64,000 nt of DNA from Hoeflea_A sp963921345 (GCA_963921345.3 OZ001229.2:248001-312000), one strand, 5' to 3'. Counted from the stretch's first letter, positions 39,107 through 50,001 are shown. The notes: generated from the letters alone by a model not told the origin. Numbers and translations: made by a program.

Positions 39107-41974
39107 CTAAGGCTTTGGAGATTCAGGAAGTTGCTTGGCGCGAAAACTGGCCAATCGCCGCATGCCACTTTCGGCAGACTTAATCAGAACCTCGTTCAGA
39201 TTTGCGTTACTAGCGTATCTCCACATTGTTTCATAAGGCGTCTGGACATCAGGCCCCCATGCTTCGGGTTGGAACAATTTGTAGTAAGGGAGCCATTCGG
39301 AGCCCACGCGGATTTGCAGGTTTGGGTTAACAATATAGTTCCCGCGCCGGACCCGACGGAACAGGTGGCGATTGTAAGGCGATTTTCCGTCAACTTCGTT
39401 CTTGGCCAGTATGCCGGAAATGTAATCTCGCTTTTTGCGTCGATCCGGTAGCACAACATCTGGTAAGTCACCAACAGTTTCCGAGAGGGTCCGAGCGGTG
39501 AAGCCGTGGTCCCACAACGCGATCCAGGGACCCAGGCGACGATAAAACAATGCCCCCAGGATGCGGAGCAAGATATATTCCATCGAACGGCGATCAAGCT
39601 TTATCAGGCGGCCTTGTGCCTGAACGTCAAAGCTGGTCGGGGCCAGGATATCAAACAGGTCAGGCAGCTTTTGCTGCGCAAAGTGCTCGTCCACTAGGCC
39701 GCGCTCCAAAGCAAATTCAACGGCTGTTAAGCCGTGGATCGCGGCCAGCGTGGGATCAGCGCCCCGCTCGATTAGCGCTTTTGCGACTGGCAGATTGCCA
39801 ACTCGGGCAGCGGCCATAAGTGGGGTCAGGTTGAAGGGCAAGCGGTGGTCAATTCCGTAACGCTCCACGTCCTGAAGGACTTTGCCGGGGTTTTTGAATT
39901 CATATGCTTCAAAGTGCTTCTGGTGCAGAAGTTTGGTGGCCTTCTCTTCCGGATCTTGAGCAGGCTTGAACCCGTCCAGAATCAATCGGTTCAGCACCGG
40001 TCGGTGACAGTGCAGCAGGGCATAATCAAAAACGGGTAGAAGCTGTTTGCGCTTGCCTGAAGCAAACGCGGTCTCGCATTGTGCCTCGAAAGCGGCATGG
40101 TCCACTACAGCCCATGGCACTGGCTTTTGCCCGAGTATCCGGTCACGAATTTCTTCCGCTTGTTCTGTCTTACCCTGCATCTCGAGGCGGCGCGCCTCGC
40201 GCTGCCACTGCTCAAGGCTGGAATCTTCTCGCTCTGCTGACACAGTGGCCTCAGAGAAGCGATCCATCCGCAACAGGTTCATAAGTGCATGATCATGATC
40301 GGCTTCTACCCAATACAGATTGCGTACCGCGCGTGTCACCGCGACGAATAGGGAATTGATGTAGAACTTGTAGACCTCCAGCGACTTGTCGTTTTTGTCA
40401 CGCGCGCGGGCATAGTTCAGCGTATCGGTCTCCATATCCGCCGGATCGACATCCCGTGCCACCTCGCGAAACGCTCTGGTCTCGTCGCTGACCACGCTGA
40501 ACAGTATGATGCTGTCATATTCGAGGCCCTTGGCTTCTTGTATCGAGAACACCAACGGGGTGTTGAACCAGCGTCGCGCCTGCTCCTTCTGGCTCGGATG
40601 CAACACCAGCACCGCCACGCGCGTGGACCGCCGGGTACGCTCGTCAAGATCGCTCAGGACCTCCGGGGTGTGGGGGAGCAACTGAAGCTGGCCGGTCTCG
40701 CGCGTTACGCTGCGGATCAGGTAGTTGCTTTCCCGATCCACGGATCCAAACCGGGCGTGTTTCAGTTTCAGGATACGGTTGGCCAGTTCCGTGACAGTCA
40801 AGGTATTGCGATAATTGGTATGCAGAATACGCACAATCTCGCCAGCATCCGACCCGGCAAGTCCTCGATCTTCAAAAAACAGCGACTTGATATTTGCCCA
40901 TGAAAAGAAATTTGGGTGAACAATCTGGTTGGAGTCACCCGTCAGAATGAACTCTCCGGCGGTTCGGAGCGACTTCAGGATCAGAAAGAGTTGGATATTG
41001 GTGATGTCCTGAACTTCATCGACGACCAGAAAATCATATCGCGGCACCACAGCCCCCAAATACTCATGACTCAGGATATTGGGATCATACAGGTCTGACT
41101 CCTCCAGGAACCTGCGGTACTTCTCAAAAAGGTCATAGATCCCCGGTCGCTCTTCTGCGTTGAAAATCGATTGCCTAATACCCAGATCGAGATAGGCGTC
41201 TTTGCTCAACCAGCCCTCTTGCCCGACGGGTCCGGTGATGACGCCCCGGATCTCCTCAAACACTTTGTGGGCATCGCGCAGAGACCGTGACACTGACTGG
41301 CGCGCAAACCAAGTCTGGAAGTCGCGTAGGGTAACTTCGCGGCCCTCGGGGATGCGAATGCTCTCCAGAAACTCCTGAAACGAAAGAAAATCGATCTCTT
41401 GGTCGTCCTTGGTGTAATTCCGGGCGTAATATAACTCTCGCGCATTGCGAACCAGATACGGCGACAGGCTTATATACAGCACGTCGCCGACCATCTGCTT
41501 CATTTTCTCAAGGGTCAGTACAGTCTTTCCGCTGCCCGCAGAACCGATCACGATGACAGGGGGCGATAGCGCGTAGATTGCCTCTTGCTCGTCATCAAAT
41601 GTCAGAATTTTGTCAAGGATGTTGAAACGCGGCTTATCGGGGTTCAGCAGAGGTAAATCACCGGATGGCGTGACAGCCTCTGCGCCAATCAGGGGAATTT
41701 TATCTTCGTCGATCTCAGTGCCCCTACTGAGAAAGCGCGACTTCTCATAGGCGTGATTACGTATGTATTCGAGGATCAGGCAGCAGACCTCATCTTGCAC
41801 CCGATAGAAGGCGAACAGCAGCCGATCGGACCTATTGAGACGCGCACGATAGAGTGTGTCGGTAATCTTGCGCACATCGGCGCGCGCAAAATCACGCTCC
41901 TTCAACGCGCGAACAATCTTGTCAAAGTTAGGTATGCGCTCCGGGACCAACTCATTATACACAAGAACGCGCAT
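39107..41974 (-). CDS. SF1 helicase with RelE-like N-terminus and ankyrin repeats
   Basis: 955 residues. The first ~85 (LYRARLNRSDRLLFAFYRVQ, VCCLILEYIRNHAYEKSRFL) resemble a RelE/ParE fold. An SF1/UvrD-type helicase follows: Walker A VIVIGSAGSGKTVLTLEKM (about 145), Walker B YDFLVVDEVQDITNIQLFLI, motif III FILTGDSNQIVHPNFFSW, motif V FSIQEAKGLEYDSIILFSVV, motif VI FVAVTRAVRNLYWVE. From about 705, PFNLTPLMAAARVGNLPVAK and LIERGADPTLAAIHGLT are ankyrin repeats. The C-terminal ~180 residues are not recognised. No nuclease motif is obvious. It is probably a defence-type or regulatory helicase; substrate unknown. Confidence 0.8.
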   Translation of the reverse strand: MRVLVYNELVPERIPNFDKIVRALKERDFARADVRKITDTLYRARLNRSDRLLFAFYRVQDEVCCLILEYIRNHAYEKSRFLSRGTEIDEDKIPLIGAEAVTPSGDLPLLNPDKPRFNILDKILTFDDEQEAIYALSPPVIVIGSAGSGKTVLTLEKMKQMVGDVLYISLSPYLVRNARELYYARNYTKDDQEIDFLSFQEFLESIRIPEGREVTLRDFQTWFARQSVSRSLRDAHKVFEEIRGVITGPVGQEGWLSKDAYLDLGIRQSIFNAEERPGIYDLFEKYRRFLEESDLYDPNILSHEYLGAVVPRYDFLVVDEVQDITNIQLFLILKSLRTAGEFILTGDSNQIVHPNFFSWANIKSLFFEDRGLAGSDAGEIVRILHTNYRNTLTVTELANRILKLKHARFGSVDRESNYLIRSVTRETGQLQLLPHTPEVLSDLDERTRRSTRVAVLVLHPSQKEQARRWFNTPLVFSIQEAKGLEYDSIILFSVVSDETRAFREVARDVDPADMETDTLNYARARDKNDKSLEVYKFYINSLFVAVTRAVRNLYWVEADHDHALMNLLRMDRFSEATVSAEREDSSLEQWQREARRLEMQGKTEQAEEIRDRILGQKPVPWAVVDHAAFEAQCETAFASGKRKQLLPVFDYALLHCHRPVLNRLILDGFKPAQDPEEKATKLLHQKHFEAYEFKNPGKVLQDVERYGIDHRLPFNLTPLMAAARVGNLPVAKALIERGADPTLAAIHGLTAVEFALERGLVDEHFAQQKLPDLFDILAPTSFDVQAQGRLIKLDRRSMEYILLRILGALFYRRLGPWIALWDHGFTARTLSETVGDLPDVVLPDRRKKRDYISGILAKNEVDGKSPYNRHLFRRVRRGNYIVNPNLQIRVGSEWLPYYKLFQPEAWGPDVQTPYETMWRYASNANLNEVLIKSAESGMRRLASFRAKQLPESPKP

Positions 41975-42217
41975 TGTACCTCTGTATCGTAGTTCTTTAA
42001 GCCTTCAGGGCCGGTATCAACATTGGCTTAATACATTTTCGACTTCCCGGGGAGAGATATAGCCGAAAGTTGATGGGGCGGTAAAAAGGCTATTTGGAAA
42101 CTTGGCGCTGAGTATTCCCAGATCGATCATAATCTGTGGTTCTTCGGTCGGTCCGGATGTTGAAATGGCTGCCTCGGCCATTTCAGAATTTTTTCGTTTT
42201 GGCCCTGCCGGGCCACT

Positions 42218-43496
42218 TTACGGCTCCGCAGCGGCACATCGGTGAATGTTGAGCCCGAGTGCCTGCAGATGGACGACATAGCGCATGGCGCTCATGCCTC
42301 GGACAGGCAGGTTCGTCATGTTCATCTGGCGTTTGAGGCGGGACATGGTTGCTTCGATGCCGGCGCGCCAGCGATAAATGTCGCGAAAGGCTTCACTCTT
42401 CTCATACAACCGACGCTTTTGATATGCGGCCCTTTTTGGGGTGTATTGGAACCGCGCAAATTGGCTGTCATTCCTGGCCGCCTTTACCGGGCATTGCTGC
42501 GCATGCGAGCATGCCCGGCAGATGGACAGGTCAAAACGGGCCTGCAGCTTGACCGTCGCGGCTGAGACCGAGACGGGCGCGACATCATTCGGGCACCGGA
42601 CAACCAGTCCCTGGTCATCGAGGACGAAGTCCTCCAGGGTGATCCGCCCGGAGCGCGCGCCTTTGGCTGGTCGAGCAGGCGCTACGAGGTCGATATCACG
42701 TTCTTTGGTCAGCGCCATATTGTCGTCGCAGCCATAGTGGGAATCGGCCAGCATGACCTTTGGCGTCAGCGAGCGTGCGGCAAGTTCGTCGAGCGCATCC
42801 GGCAGACGGTGACCATCGTGGATCGTCATTTTATTGACGCTCACATAGGTGATCAGATTAGGCGCCATCGCGATGCCCCCCATTCCCACTCTCTTCATCC
42901 TCACAGTACGTTTCAACGATCTGTGCGAGATAGCCATGACCTTTGTGCGCGTTGAAGCTGGCGTCGGGATCGGCCGGATTACCAACGGTGTCACAGGGCA
43001 CATCCTTGGGATCACGAATGACCGCAGTGAGGCCGGCCTTGTCGTCGTTTCGATCACTGATTTCGAATTGATCACGAAGAACCCGCTCAAGAATGACAAA
43101 ACTTTCAAGCGTCGCCGCCGGTGTGTCGCGGAATTGCATAACAATAGCCAGGAGGTCCTGGCCAGCCTCGCCAAGGCGTCGTCTGGAAACGCTTGGAGCC
43201 GTGTGGGCAAAGGCGCCATCGCCCTCACGGTCGACATAGCGGCGGATCACATCCGTACTGATCCGGGCATGCAAATCAGGATGATGGCGCGAGAGCTCGC
43301 GAACGAATTTTGCGATCCCCTCGACAACGATGCCGAGCCGCGTCAGACTGCGCATTGCCGAGCGAAGAGCTGTCGAGTCCATCCGTTGTCGGCTCGCATC
43401 AACATCGAATGCAACCATCAAACGATCCGTCAACGCGCGAAACATGACCTCGTCGAGGCCGTCATCAATGACAACCAATGCGGGCAAATGGGTCAA
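42218..43496 (-). pseudogene. IS1182-like DDE transposase, frameshifted
   Basis: Two frames make one transposase. 43496-42858 carries RMDSTALRSAMRSLTRLGIV, FVRELSRHHPDLHARI and FNAHKGHGYLAQIVETYCED. After a shift near 42860 comes the rest to a stop at 42218: HDGHRLPDALDELAARSLTP, VMLADSHYGCDDNMALTKER (Asp), RWRAGIEATMSRLKRQMNMT (Glu) and a conserved C-terminus. The N-terminal ~60 residues seem missing or altered. The pattern is IS1182-like, though I am not sure of the family name. Confidence 0.8.
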
Positions 43497-43802
43497 TCAT
43501 ATGCTCCAAGGGTGTCGCTTGGCGATAATAGCATCCATTTTCGAGGTGCCCACAAGACTTTCAGGGCAGGGTCCTTTTTGATCACTTCCGCACACCACTT
43601 CCAACCTTCGTACTTGTCACCCGTGTGCCTCAGGTGAGTATATAGCTCTTGAGCGCCGTGCATGACCCGGTGTCCGGAGTTTGACGTGCCCTCGAGGAAC
43701 AGAGAAGGCAATTGCGGCACGCTCCCAAAAAGCCCTGATATACCGATTCTCGATGCAGTTCAAAAGCGAAGAGTCGTGTAATGTGGTGAACCGCATGGAC
43801 AT
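43493..43802 (-). pseudogene. Unrecognised gene, probably frameshifted, divergent from res
   Basis: MSMRFTTLHDSSLLNCIENR (43802) and, in a second frame, LPSLFLEGTSNSGHRVMHGA, HTGDKYEGWKWCAEVIKKDP and ALKVLWAPRKWMLLSP look like one ~100-residue protein with a shift near 43706. Family not recognised. It ends against the transposase fragment. Confidence 0.3.
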
Positions 43803-43819
43803 CGATTATTGGATGATTT

Positions 43820-46800
43820 GTGACAAGTCTACTTTACCAGCCCATTCTCAATTCGCCGTATCATGAGCCGACGCGGCACTATGTGCTTGATGATAGCGGT
43901 CGACCAGTCGATCTGCCACCGATGGATGGCCGCCGTCCTTCACGCCTGCAGACTGCCATGCCGAAAAGCCGCGTTCGGCAGGCCGCCGACAGCCAAGCCC
44001 GGCTGAACCTCGATGCTGACGACGGTGAAACGGAATACAGCCTGTCCATTGTCAATGAGATCCGGCAGCATGTTTCTCAGTGGCGCAGGCTTCCCGACCG
44101 TGCAAACTGGGGTGTTTCACCGGTCACCGCGCGGCTGTTGACGCACTGGCGCAATCCGGACCTGGAAGGAGTTCGTCCCTTCTTTTGCCAGATCGAAGCC
44201 GTTGAAACGGTCATCTGGCTCACCGAAATCGCTCGGGCCAATCCTTCGCTGAAGAGATACTGGGATCGCATCAGGATCGCGAATGCCGATGCCAATCCAG
44301 CGATGTTGCGTCTTGCGCTGAAGATGGCGACCGGCGCCGGCAAAACCACGGTCATGGCCATGCTTATTGCCTGGCACGCACTGAACAAGGCCCGTTCCCG
44401 CGACAGTCTGACTTTCTCATCGGATTTTCTGATCGTCACCCCGGGTATTACCATTCGAGACCGGTTGCGCGTGTTGCTGCCGGCCGACGATCAGAACTAC
44501 TACACGACACGCAATATCGTGCCAGCGGACATGCGCCGGGAGATGGGCAGGGCGAAGGTCGTAATCACAAATTATCACGCATTCATGCTGCGCGAAAAAC
44601 TGAAGATCAACAAAACAGCCACCGGCCTGCTTCAAGGCGACGGTCCGGCCCTGAAGACGAGCGAAACCGAAGCTGAAATGGTGCGGCGCGTCGCCGGCGA
44701 ACTGATGGGTTCAAGGAACATTATCGTTATCAACGACGAGGCGCATCACTGCTACCGTCAACGTCCGACCGAGGAAAGCGAAGAGGCCATGTTGACGGGC
44801 GAGGCGCGAAAGGAGGCAGAGGAAAACAACAGGTATGCCCGCATCTGGATCAACGGACTGGAGGCCGTCAAACGCGAATGCGGCGTATCGATCGTCTACG
44901 ATCTCTCCGCGACGCCTTTTTTCCTTTCGGGCTCCGGATACAGGGAAGGGACCCTTTTTCCGTGGACCATGAGCGATTTTTCACTCATGGACGCAATCGA
45001 GTGCGGCATCGTCAAGCTGCCGCGTATTCCGGTTTCAGACGATCTCAGCAGCGAGAGCGTGCCGATGTTCCGCAATCTTTGGGACCACATTGGCAAGGAG
45101 ATGCCCAAGAAGGGTCGCATCCAGGGTGGCAGCCGCAAGGGCGGCGAAGCGGAAGAACTGCCGGAAGTTCTCACCAGTGCCCTTCGTGCGCTTTATGATC
45201 ATTATGTCAAGGAGTTCGATTCCTGGAAGCGTGCCGGAGTCAAGGTCCCTCCTGTTTTCATAGTCGTGTGCAACAACACAGCGACATCCGAACTTGTGAC
45301 CGACTGGATTGCCGGATACACGCGTATCAATGAGGATGGCGAGGAAGGTGAAACGATACCGGCAAGTCTGCCGCTCTTCGCGAATTTCGATGAACACGGA
45401 AACCGCTTGCCATCTCCAAATACCTTGCTGATCGATTCTGCTGCAATCGAATCCGGAGGAGAGATCGACGCGAAATTCAAGGCGGTCATGAAACCGCAGA
45501 TCGAGATTTTTCAGCAGGAGAGACGACGGCGAGGCGGTCCGGACGCACACAAGCAAGCAACAGATGAAGATCTGATGCGTGAGGTCATGAACACCGTGGG
45601 CGAGGAAGGCAAGCTCGGCGGGCAGGTCCGTTGTGTCGTGTCAGTTTCGATGCTCACAGAGGGTTGGGATGCCAATACCGTTACTCATGTACTGGGCGTT
45701 CGGGCTTTCGGCACCCAGCTGCTGTGCGAGCAGGTCGTGGGACGCGGCTTGAGGCGTTTGTCTTATGAGTTTGGCGACGATACTGATCTGGATGGCAATC
45801 CACTTTTCGGCGTCGAATACTCCAATGTGCTCGGTATACCGTTCGACTTTGCCCAGAGCGACGCCAACCCCACGCCGCTTGTACCGAAACCGAGGCATCG
45901 TGTCGAAGCGCTTGAGGCTCGCAGACAATTTGAAATCCGATTTCCACGCGTGACAGGCTATCGTTTCGTTCCGCCAGAGGAAACGCTTACAGCACGGTTC
46001 GAAGAGAATTCGAATCTTGTGCTCGAACCCGGCATGGTCGGCCCGTCCGAAACACTGCTTGAGGGTATCGTTGGCGAAGGTGTCACGATCACGCTTGCTG
46101 ATGCTCAGCGTAGCCGACCCGGTGAGATCGTGTTTAGGCTCGCCATATCGCTGTTGCAACATCACTTCCAGGACGCCAATGGTGAGCCTAAATTGCACCT
46201 CTTCAACAAGGTCAAGCCGATCTGCAGGCAGTGGATCAATGACCATCTGATCTGCAAGGATGGAACCGCGCCGTGGATGCTTGATTACACATCAATCAAC
46301 GCCACGGCACGAGAACGTATATACAATTCAATCGTTCTTGGTACCGACGCGCATGAAAGTGTACAGGCCATTTTGGACCCGCTCAATCCTTCAGGTTCGA
46401 CACTTTTTGTAGGCTTCACCACCACAAAGGACATCTATGAAACCCGCGACAAGAGCCACGTGAATGCGGTGGTGCTCGATTCAGGATGGGAAGCCGAGTT
46501 TGCGCGAATGGCCGAGGCCCACCCGAAGGTATTGTCCTTCGTCAAAAATCAGGCTCTCGACTTTACCGTACCCTACCGCCACCGCGGCCGGGCGAAGCTA
46601 TACGTGCCGGATTTCATCGCAAAGGTTGACGACGGCCGCGGTCCCGACGACCCGCTCAATCTCGTTGTCGAGATCAAAGGTTATCGCGGCCAGGATGTCG
46701 CAGTGAAATCGGAAACCATGAAAGCCAAATGGGTGCCGGGCGTAAACAATATCGGCACCTATGGCCGTTGGGATTTTGTGGAGTTTCAGGACATCGCGCT

Positions 46801-46873
46801 GATCAAGAGTGAATTCGAACGGCTGATCGACAATTTCGCTGACGCGGCGGTTTCCGGGGAGGAAGTGAGATAA
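43820..46873 (+). CDS. res: Type III-like restriction enzyme Res subunit (helicase-nuclease)
   Basis: 1017 residues from a GTG at 43820 (no better ATG in frame nearby). SF2 helicase: Walker A LKMATGAGKTTVMAMLIAWH (about 168-187), Walker B VINDEAHHCYRQRPTEE, motif III VYDLSATPFFLSGSGY, motif VI LLCEQVVGRGLRRLSYEF. The C-terminal PD-(D/E)XK nuclease is KLYVPDFIAKVDDGRG followed by NLVVEIKGYRGQDVAVKSE (about 930-960). This resembles the BPTD_3080-type family of Res proteins. Its stop overlaps the mod start (TAATG). It should translocate on DNA and cut at unmodified sites with Mod. Confidence 0.88.
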   Translation: MTSLLYQPILNSPYHEPTRHYVLDDSGRPVDLPPMDGRRPSRLQTAMPKSRVRQAADSQARLNLDADDGETEYSLSIVNEIRQHVSQWRRLPDRANWGVSPVTARLLTHWRNPDLEGVRPFFCQIEAVETVIWLTEIARANPSLKRYWDRIRIANADANPAMLRLALKMATGAGKTTVMAMLIAWHALNKARSRDSLTFSSDFLIVTPGITIRDRLRVLLPADDQNYYTTRNIVPADMRREMGRAKVVITNYHAFMLREKLKINKTATGLLQGDGPALKTSETEAEMVRRVAGELMGSRNIIVINDEAHHCYRQRPTEESEEAMLTGEARKEAEENNRYARIWINGLEAVKRECGVSIVYDLSATPFFLSGSGYREGTLFPWTMSDFSLMDAIECGIVKLPRIPVSDDLSSESVPMFRNLWDHIGKEMPKKGRIQGGSRKGGEAEELPEVLTSALRALYDHYVKEFDSWKRAGVKVPPVFIVVCNNTATSELVTDWIAGYTRINEDGEEGETIPASLPLFANFDEHGNRLPSPNTLLIDSAAIESGGEIDAKFKAVMKPQIEIFQQERRRRGGPDAHKQATDEDLMREVMNTVGEEGKLGGQVRCVVSVSMLTEGWDANTVTHVLGVRAFGTQLLCEQVVGRGLRRLSYEFGDDTDLDGNPLFGVEYSNVLGIPFDFAQSDANPTPLVPKPRHRVEALEARRQFEIRFPRVTGYRFVPPEETLTARFEENSNLVLEPGMVGPSETLLEGIVGEGVTITLADAQRSRPGEIVFRLAISLLQHHFQDANGEPKLHLFNKVKPICRQWINDHLICKDGTAPWMLDYTSINATARERIYNSIVLGTDAHESVQAILDPLNPSGSTLFVGFTTTKDIYETRDKSHVNAVVLDSGWEAEFARMAEAHPKVLSFVKNQALDFTVPYRHRGRAKLYVPDFIAKVDDGRGPDDPLNLVVEIKGYRGQDVAVKSETMKAKWVPGVNNIGTYGRWDFVEFQDIALIKSEFERLIDNFADAAVSGEEVR

Positions 46874-49800
46874 TGGCGCGCAAGACCAGGAGGCCGAAAT
46901 CCGTCGAGACGCTGTCGCACGAGGATGCGGCACGTAAGAACATTCCGCCGGCAGAACTGCAATCGCTGGCGCAGAAGCTGGAGGAAGCCGATCCGGTCGC
47001 GCCGGCTTCCTACCCTCGCACAAACCCGCTGCTACCTGGTGAGAAACGGTTACGTCGCGAAGGGCTTGATCCCCAGATCGTCTGGTCCGGCGGTACGCTG
47101 ACATTGACCGACGAGCAGATCGCGCAGTTGACGGAAACCGGCAAGGTCGAGATCGGTGAAGCGCAATTGGTCTGGCGAGGCAAGGATGAGCAGGACTGGT
47201 CGGACCTGATCGTGCAGGTGCCGCAGATCTATCTGCAGGAGAAGGTGCATCCCAAAGCGATCATTGACGATCTCAAACGCATGAGCGAAAGGCGGGTGGA
47301 AGAAGATACCGATGCGCCGGATCTGTTTGCCGATTTCAACGGCATCGAACCCGAAGCCCGAACCGAGTTCTACCAACACGACATGAACTGGCAGAACCGC
47401 ATGATCCTCGGTGACTCTTTACAGGCGATGGCGAGCCTGGCCGAGCGCGAACATTTGCGCGGCAAGGTGCAGTGCATCTATTTCGATCCGCCCTATGGCA
47501 TCAAATTCAACTCCAACTGGCAGGTGTCCACCCGGTCGCGCGACGTAAAGGACGGCAAGCAGGAGGAGATCACCCGTGAGCCGGAACAGGTCAAAGCCTT
47601 TCGTGACACTTGGAAGGACGGCATCCACTCTTACCTCACATATCTCCGGGACCGCCTGACTGTGATGCGTGATCTGTTGACCGTTAGTGGCAGTATCTTC
47701 GTACAAATCGGCGATAAGAATGTGCACCGAGTGCGTGCGGTGATGGACGAGGTGTTTGGAGAGGAAAATTTTGTTGAGCACATATGCTATCGCACCAAAA
47801 ACATGACTTTGGGCGGTAGATATCTTGAAGGAATTTTCGACAATCTGCTCTGGTATAGTCGGTCTAAGGATTTACTTAAGTTCAGAAAGGCGTTTAGAGA
47901 GACAGACACTTCGGGCGACAGTCATTGGAACAAACTGCTTTTAGAAGGCGGTGAATTTAGAACTGCAACGAGAGCTGAAATAAATGCACCGGCGTTGCAA
48001 CCCAAGGGCTCACGTCTCTATCAGTTGAGTGCTTTGTACCCAGCCGGTGCCTTCGAAACCGGGATTTATAATTTTCGCTTTGAGGGCAAAGACTACGATC
48101 CGCCTGCAACTCGATCTTGGAAATCACCAATTTCCGGGATGCGACGTTTAGACTATGCCGACCGCATCGAGCCGTATCCATCTGGAGATACCATTAGATA
48201 TCGCCTGTTCTTCGACGATTACCCGATTTCCCCTCACCACAACGTTTGGTTGGATACAGCTCCGGCTTCAGACAAATCCTATGTTGTGCAGACTGCGCAT
48301 AAGGTAATTCAACGGTGCGTACTGATGACCACCGATCCTGGCGACCTTGTACTCGACCCAACCTGTGGATCCGGCACAACCGCAACCGTTGCCGAGCAGT
48401 GGGGACGGCGCTGGATCACCATGGATACGTCCCGCGTCGCCTTAGCGCTGGCTCGTGCCCGCATAATGGGTGCGCGTTATCCATACTACCTACTAACCGA
48501 CAGCGCGGACGGGCGCGACAAGGCAATGAAGGAATTCAACGAACTACCGCCCGACATCTCGCCAACCAACAATATCTGTGACGGCTTCGTATATGAACGG
48601 GCACCGCATATCACGCTGAAATCCATTGCCAACAATGCCGAGATCGATGTTATCTGGGACAAGTGGCAGGAGACGTTGGAACCGTTGCGCCGTGCACTGA
48701 ACGAATCCCTCGAACGTACCGGCGAACGCGTTTCACCCGCCGATTGCGGCGAAAACGGCCCCTGGGAGGAATGGGAAATCCCGCGCCGGGCGGCCGACCC
48801 GTGGCCGGACGACGCGGTGAAGGAACACGCCAAAGCAGTCGACAACACGAAAACCGACAAAATGCGCAGCAAGTCGCTCGCCGGGGTCAACGCCATGCTC
48901 GGCCGCACCTACACGTACGATACGCTGCCAGAGCACCCTGACGATCCCTGGGACAACGAGGAAACCATCCGCATTCACGGCGAGTGGTGGAAAGCGCGCA
49001 TTGCCCGCCAGCAGGAAATCGACAAGTCCATCGCCAACAAGGCTGACGTCGAATTTCTCTATGACCGTCCATTCATCGACAATAGCAAGGTTCGTGTCGC
49101 CGGGCCTTTCACGGTCGAAAGTCTTTCACCCCATCGAATGATATCCGCCGACGATGATGATGGCGGAGCGATATCCGCACAAATGAATGTAGATCGGAGC
49201 AAGGAGGTCGCTAGCCGCACAGACCGACCGCATCATGACTTCGCACAGATGGTCCTGGAGAATCTTGCCGCATCCGGCGTTCAGCAGGCACGCAAGGAAG
49301 ACCGCATCAACATTCAACATGTGGAGGGCTGGCCCGGTGATCACATTGCTGCCAGGGCGGCTTACGAAAGCGGGGCCGAAACGCGGATGGCTGCCGTGTT
49401 CATCGGTCCGGAATTCGGCACGATCACGCGGCCCGATCTCATCCGCGCTGTCAATGAGGCTGCCGAGATGGGCGCGGACACGCTGATCGCCTGTGGCTTT
49501 GCGTACGATGCGCACACGAGTGAACTCACGCGGTTGGGCCCGGTGCCGATCCTCAAGGCGCGCATGAACCCGGATCTGCACATGGCCGGTGAATTGAAGA
49601 ACACAGGATCGGGTAACCTGTTTGTCGTGTTTGGCGAGCCGGACCTGGACTGGCATGTCACCGATGAGGGTAAAATCGTCATTGAGGTGAACGGTGTGGA
49701 TGTGTACGATCCGAAGAAACGCGAAGTCCGTGCCAGCGGCAAGGACGATATCGCGGCCTGGTTCATCGATACGGACTATGATTCCGAGAGTTTCTTCGTC

Positions 49801-50001
49801 CGCCATGCGTATTTTCTCGGCGCGAACGATCCCTACAAGAGCCTGAAGACCAGCCTTCGCGACGAGATCGACGAGGATGCCTGGGCAAGTCTCCATCGCG
49901 ACATATCGCGGCCATTTGACAAACCGGAGAGCGGCCAGTTCGCGGTCAAGGTTATCAACCATTTCGGCGACGAAGTGATGAAGGTGTTCAGGGTGGAGTG
50001 A
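46873..50001 (+). CDS. mod: Type III-like DNA methyltransferase Mod subunit
   Basis: 1042 residues. Catalytic motif IV is VQCIYFDPPYGIKFNSNWQV (DPPY, about residue 205), and SAM-binding motif I is LVLDPTCGSGTTATVAEQWG (about 495). This is the beta-class order (IV before I) of type III N6-adenine methyltransferases. The target-recognition segment between them (about 47770-48330) is clearly AT-richer than the flanks, suggesting replacement by recombination. The C-terminal ~350 residues (KARMNPDLHMAGELKNTGSG) are an extra domain typical of this long Mod type. It forms an operon with res and, 154 bases later, a helicase gene. Confidence 0.9.
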   Translation: MARKTRRPKSVETLSHEDAARKNIPPAELQSLAQKLEEADPVAPASYPRTNPLLPGEKRLRREGLDPQIVWSGGTLTLTDEQIAQLTETGKVEIGEAQLVWRGKDEQDWSDLIVQVPQIYLQEKVHPKAIIDDLKRMSERRVEEDTDAPDLFADFNGIEPEARTEFYQHDMNWQNRMILGDSLQAMASLAEREHLRGKVQCIYFDPPYGIKFNSNWQVSTRSRDVKDGKQEEITREPEQVKAFRDTWKDGIHSYLTYLRDRLTVMRDLLTVSGSIFVQIGDKNVHRVRAVMDEVFGEENFVEHICYRTKNMTLGGRYLEGIFDNLLWYSRSKDLLKFRKAFRETDTSGDSHWNKLLLEGGEFRTATRAEINAPALQPKGSRLYQLSALYPAGAFETGIYNFRFEGKDYDPPATRSWKSPISGMRRLDYADRIEPYPSGDTIRYRLFFDDYPISPHHNVWLDTAPASDKSYVVQTAHKVIQRCVLMTTDPGDLVLDPTCGSGTTATVAEQWGRRWITMDTSRVALALARARIMGARYPYYLLTDSADGRDKAMKEFNELPPDISPTNNICDGFVYERAPHITLKSIANNAEIDVIWDKWQETLEPLRRALNESLERTGERVSPADCGENGPWEEWEIPRRAADPWPDDAVKEHAKAVDNTKTDKMRSKSLAGVNAMLGRTYTYDTLPEHPDDPWDNEETIRIHGEWWKARIARQQEIDKSIANKADVEFLYDRPFIDNSKVRVAGPFTVESLSPHRMISADDDDGGAISAQMNVDRSKEVASRTDRPHHDFAQMVLENLAASGVQQARKEDRINIQHVEGWPGDHIAARAAYESGAETRMAAVFIGPEFGTITRPDLIRAVNEAAEMGADTLIACGFAYDAHTSELTRLGPVPILKARMNPDLHMAGELKNTGSGNLFVVFGEPDLDWHVTDEGKIVIEVNGVDVYDPKKREVRASGKDDIAAWFIDTDYDSESFFVRHAYFLGANDPYKSLKTSLRDEIDEDAWASLHRDISRPFDKPESGQFAVKVINHFGDEVMKVFRVE

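Noticed and set aside
42849..43637. 262-codon plus-strand frame over the IS1182-like remnant
   Set aside because: Antisense to a recognisable transposase; no domain seen.
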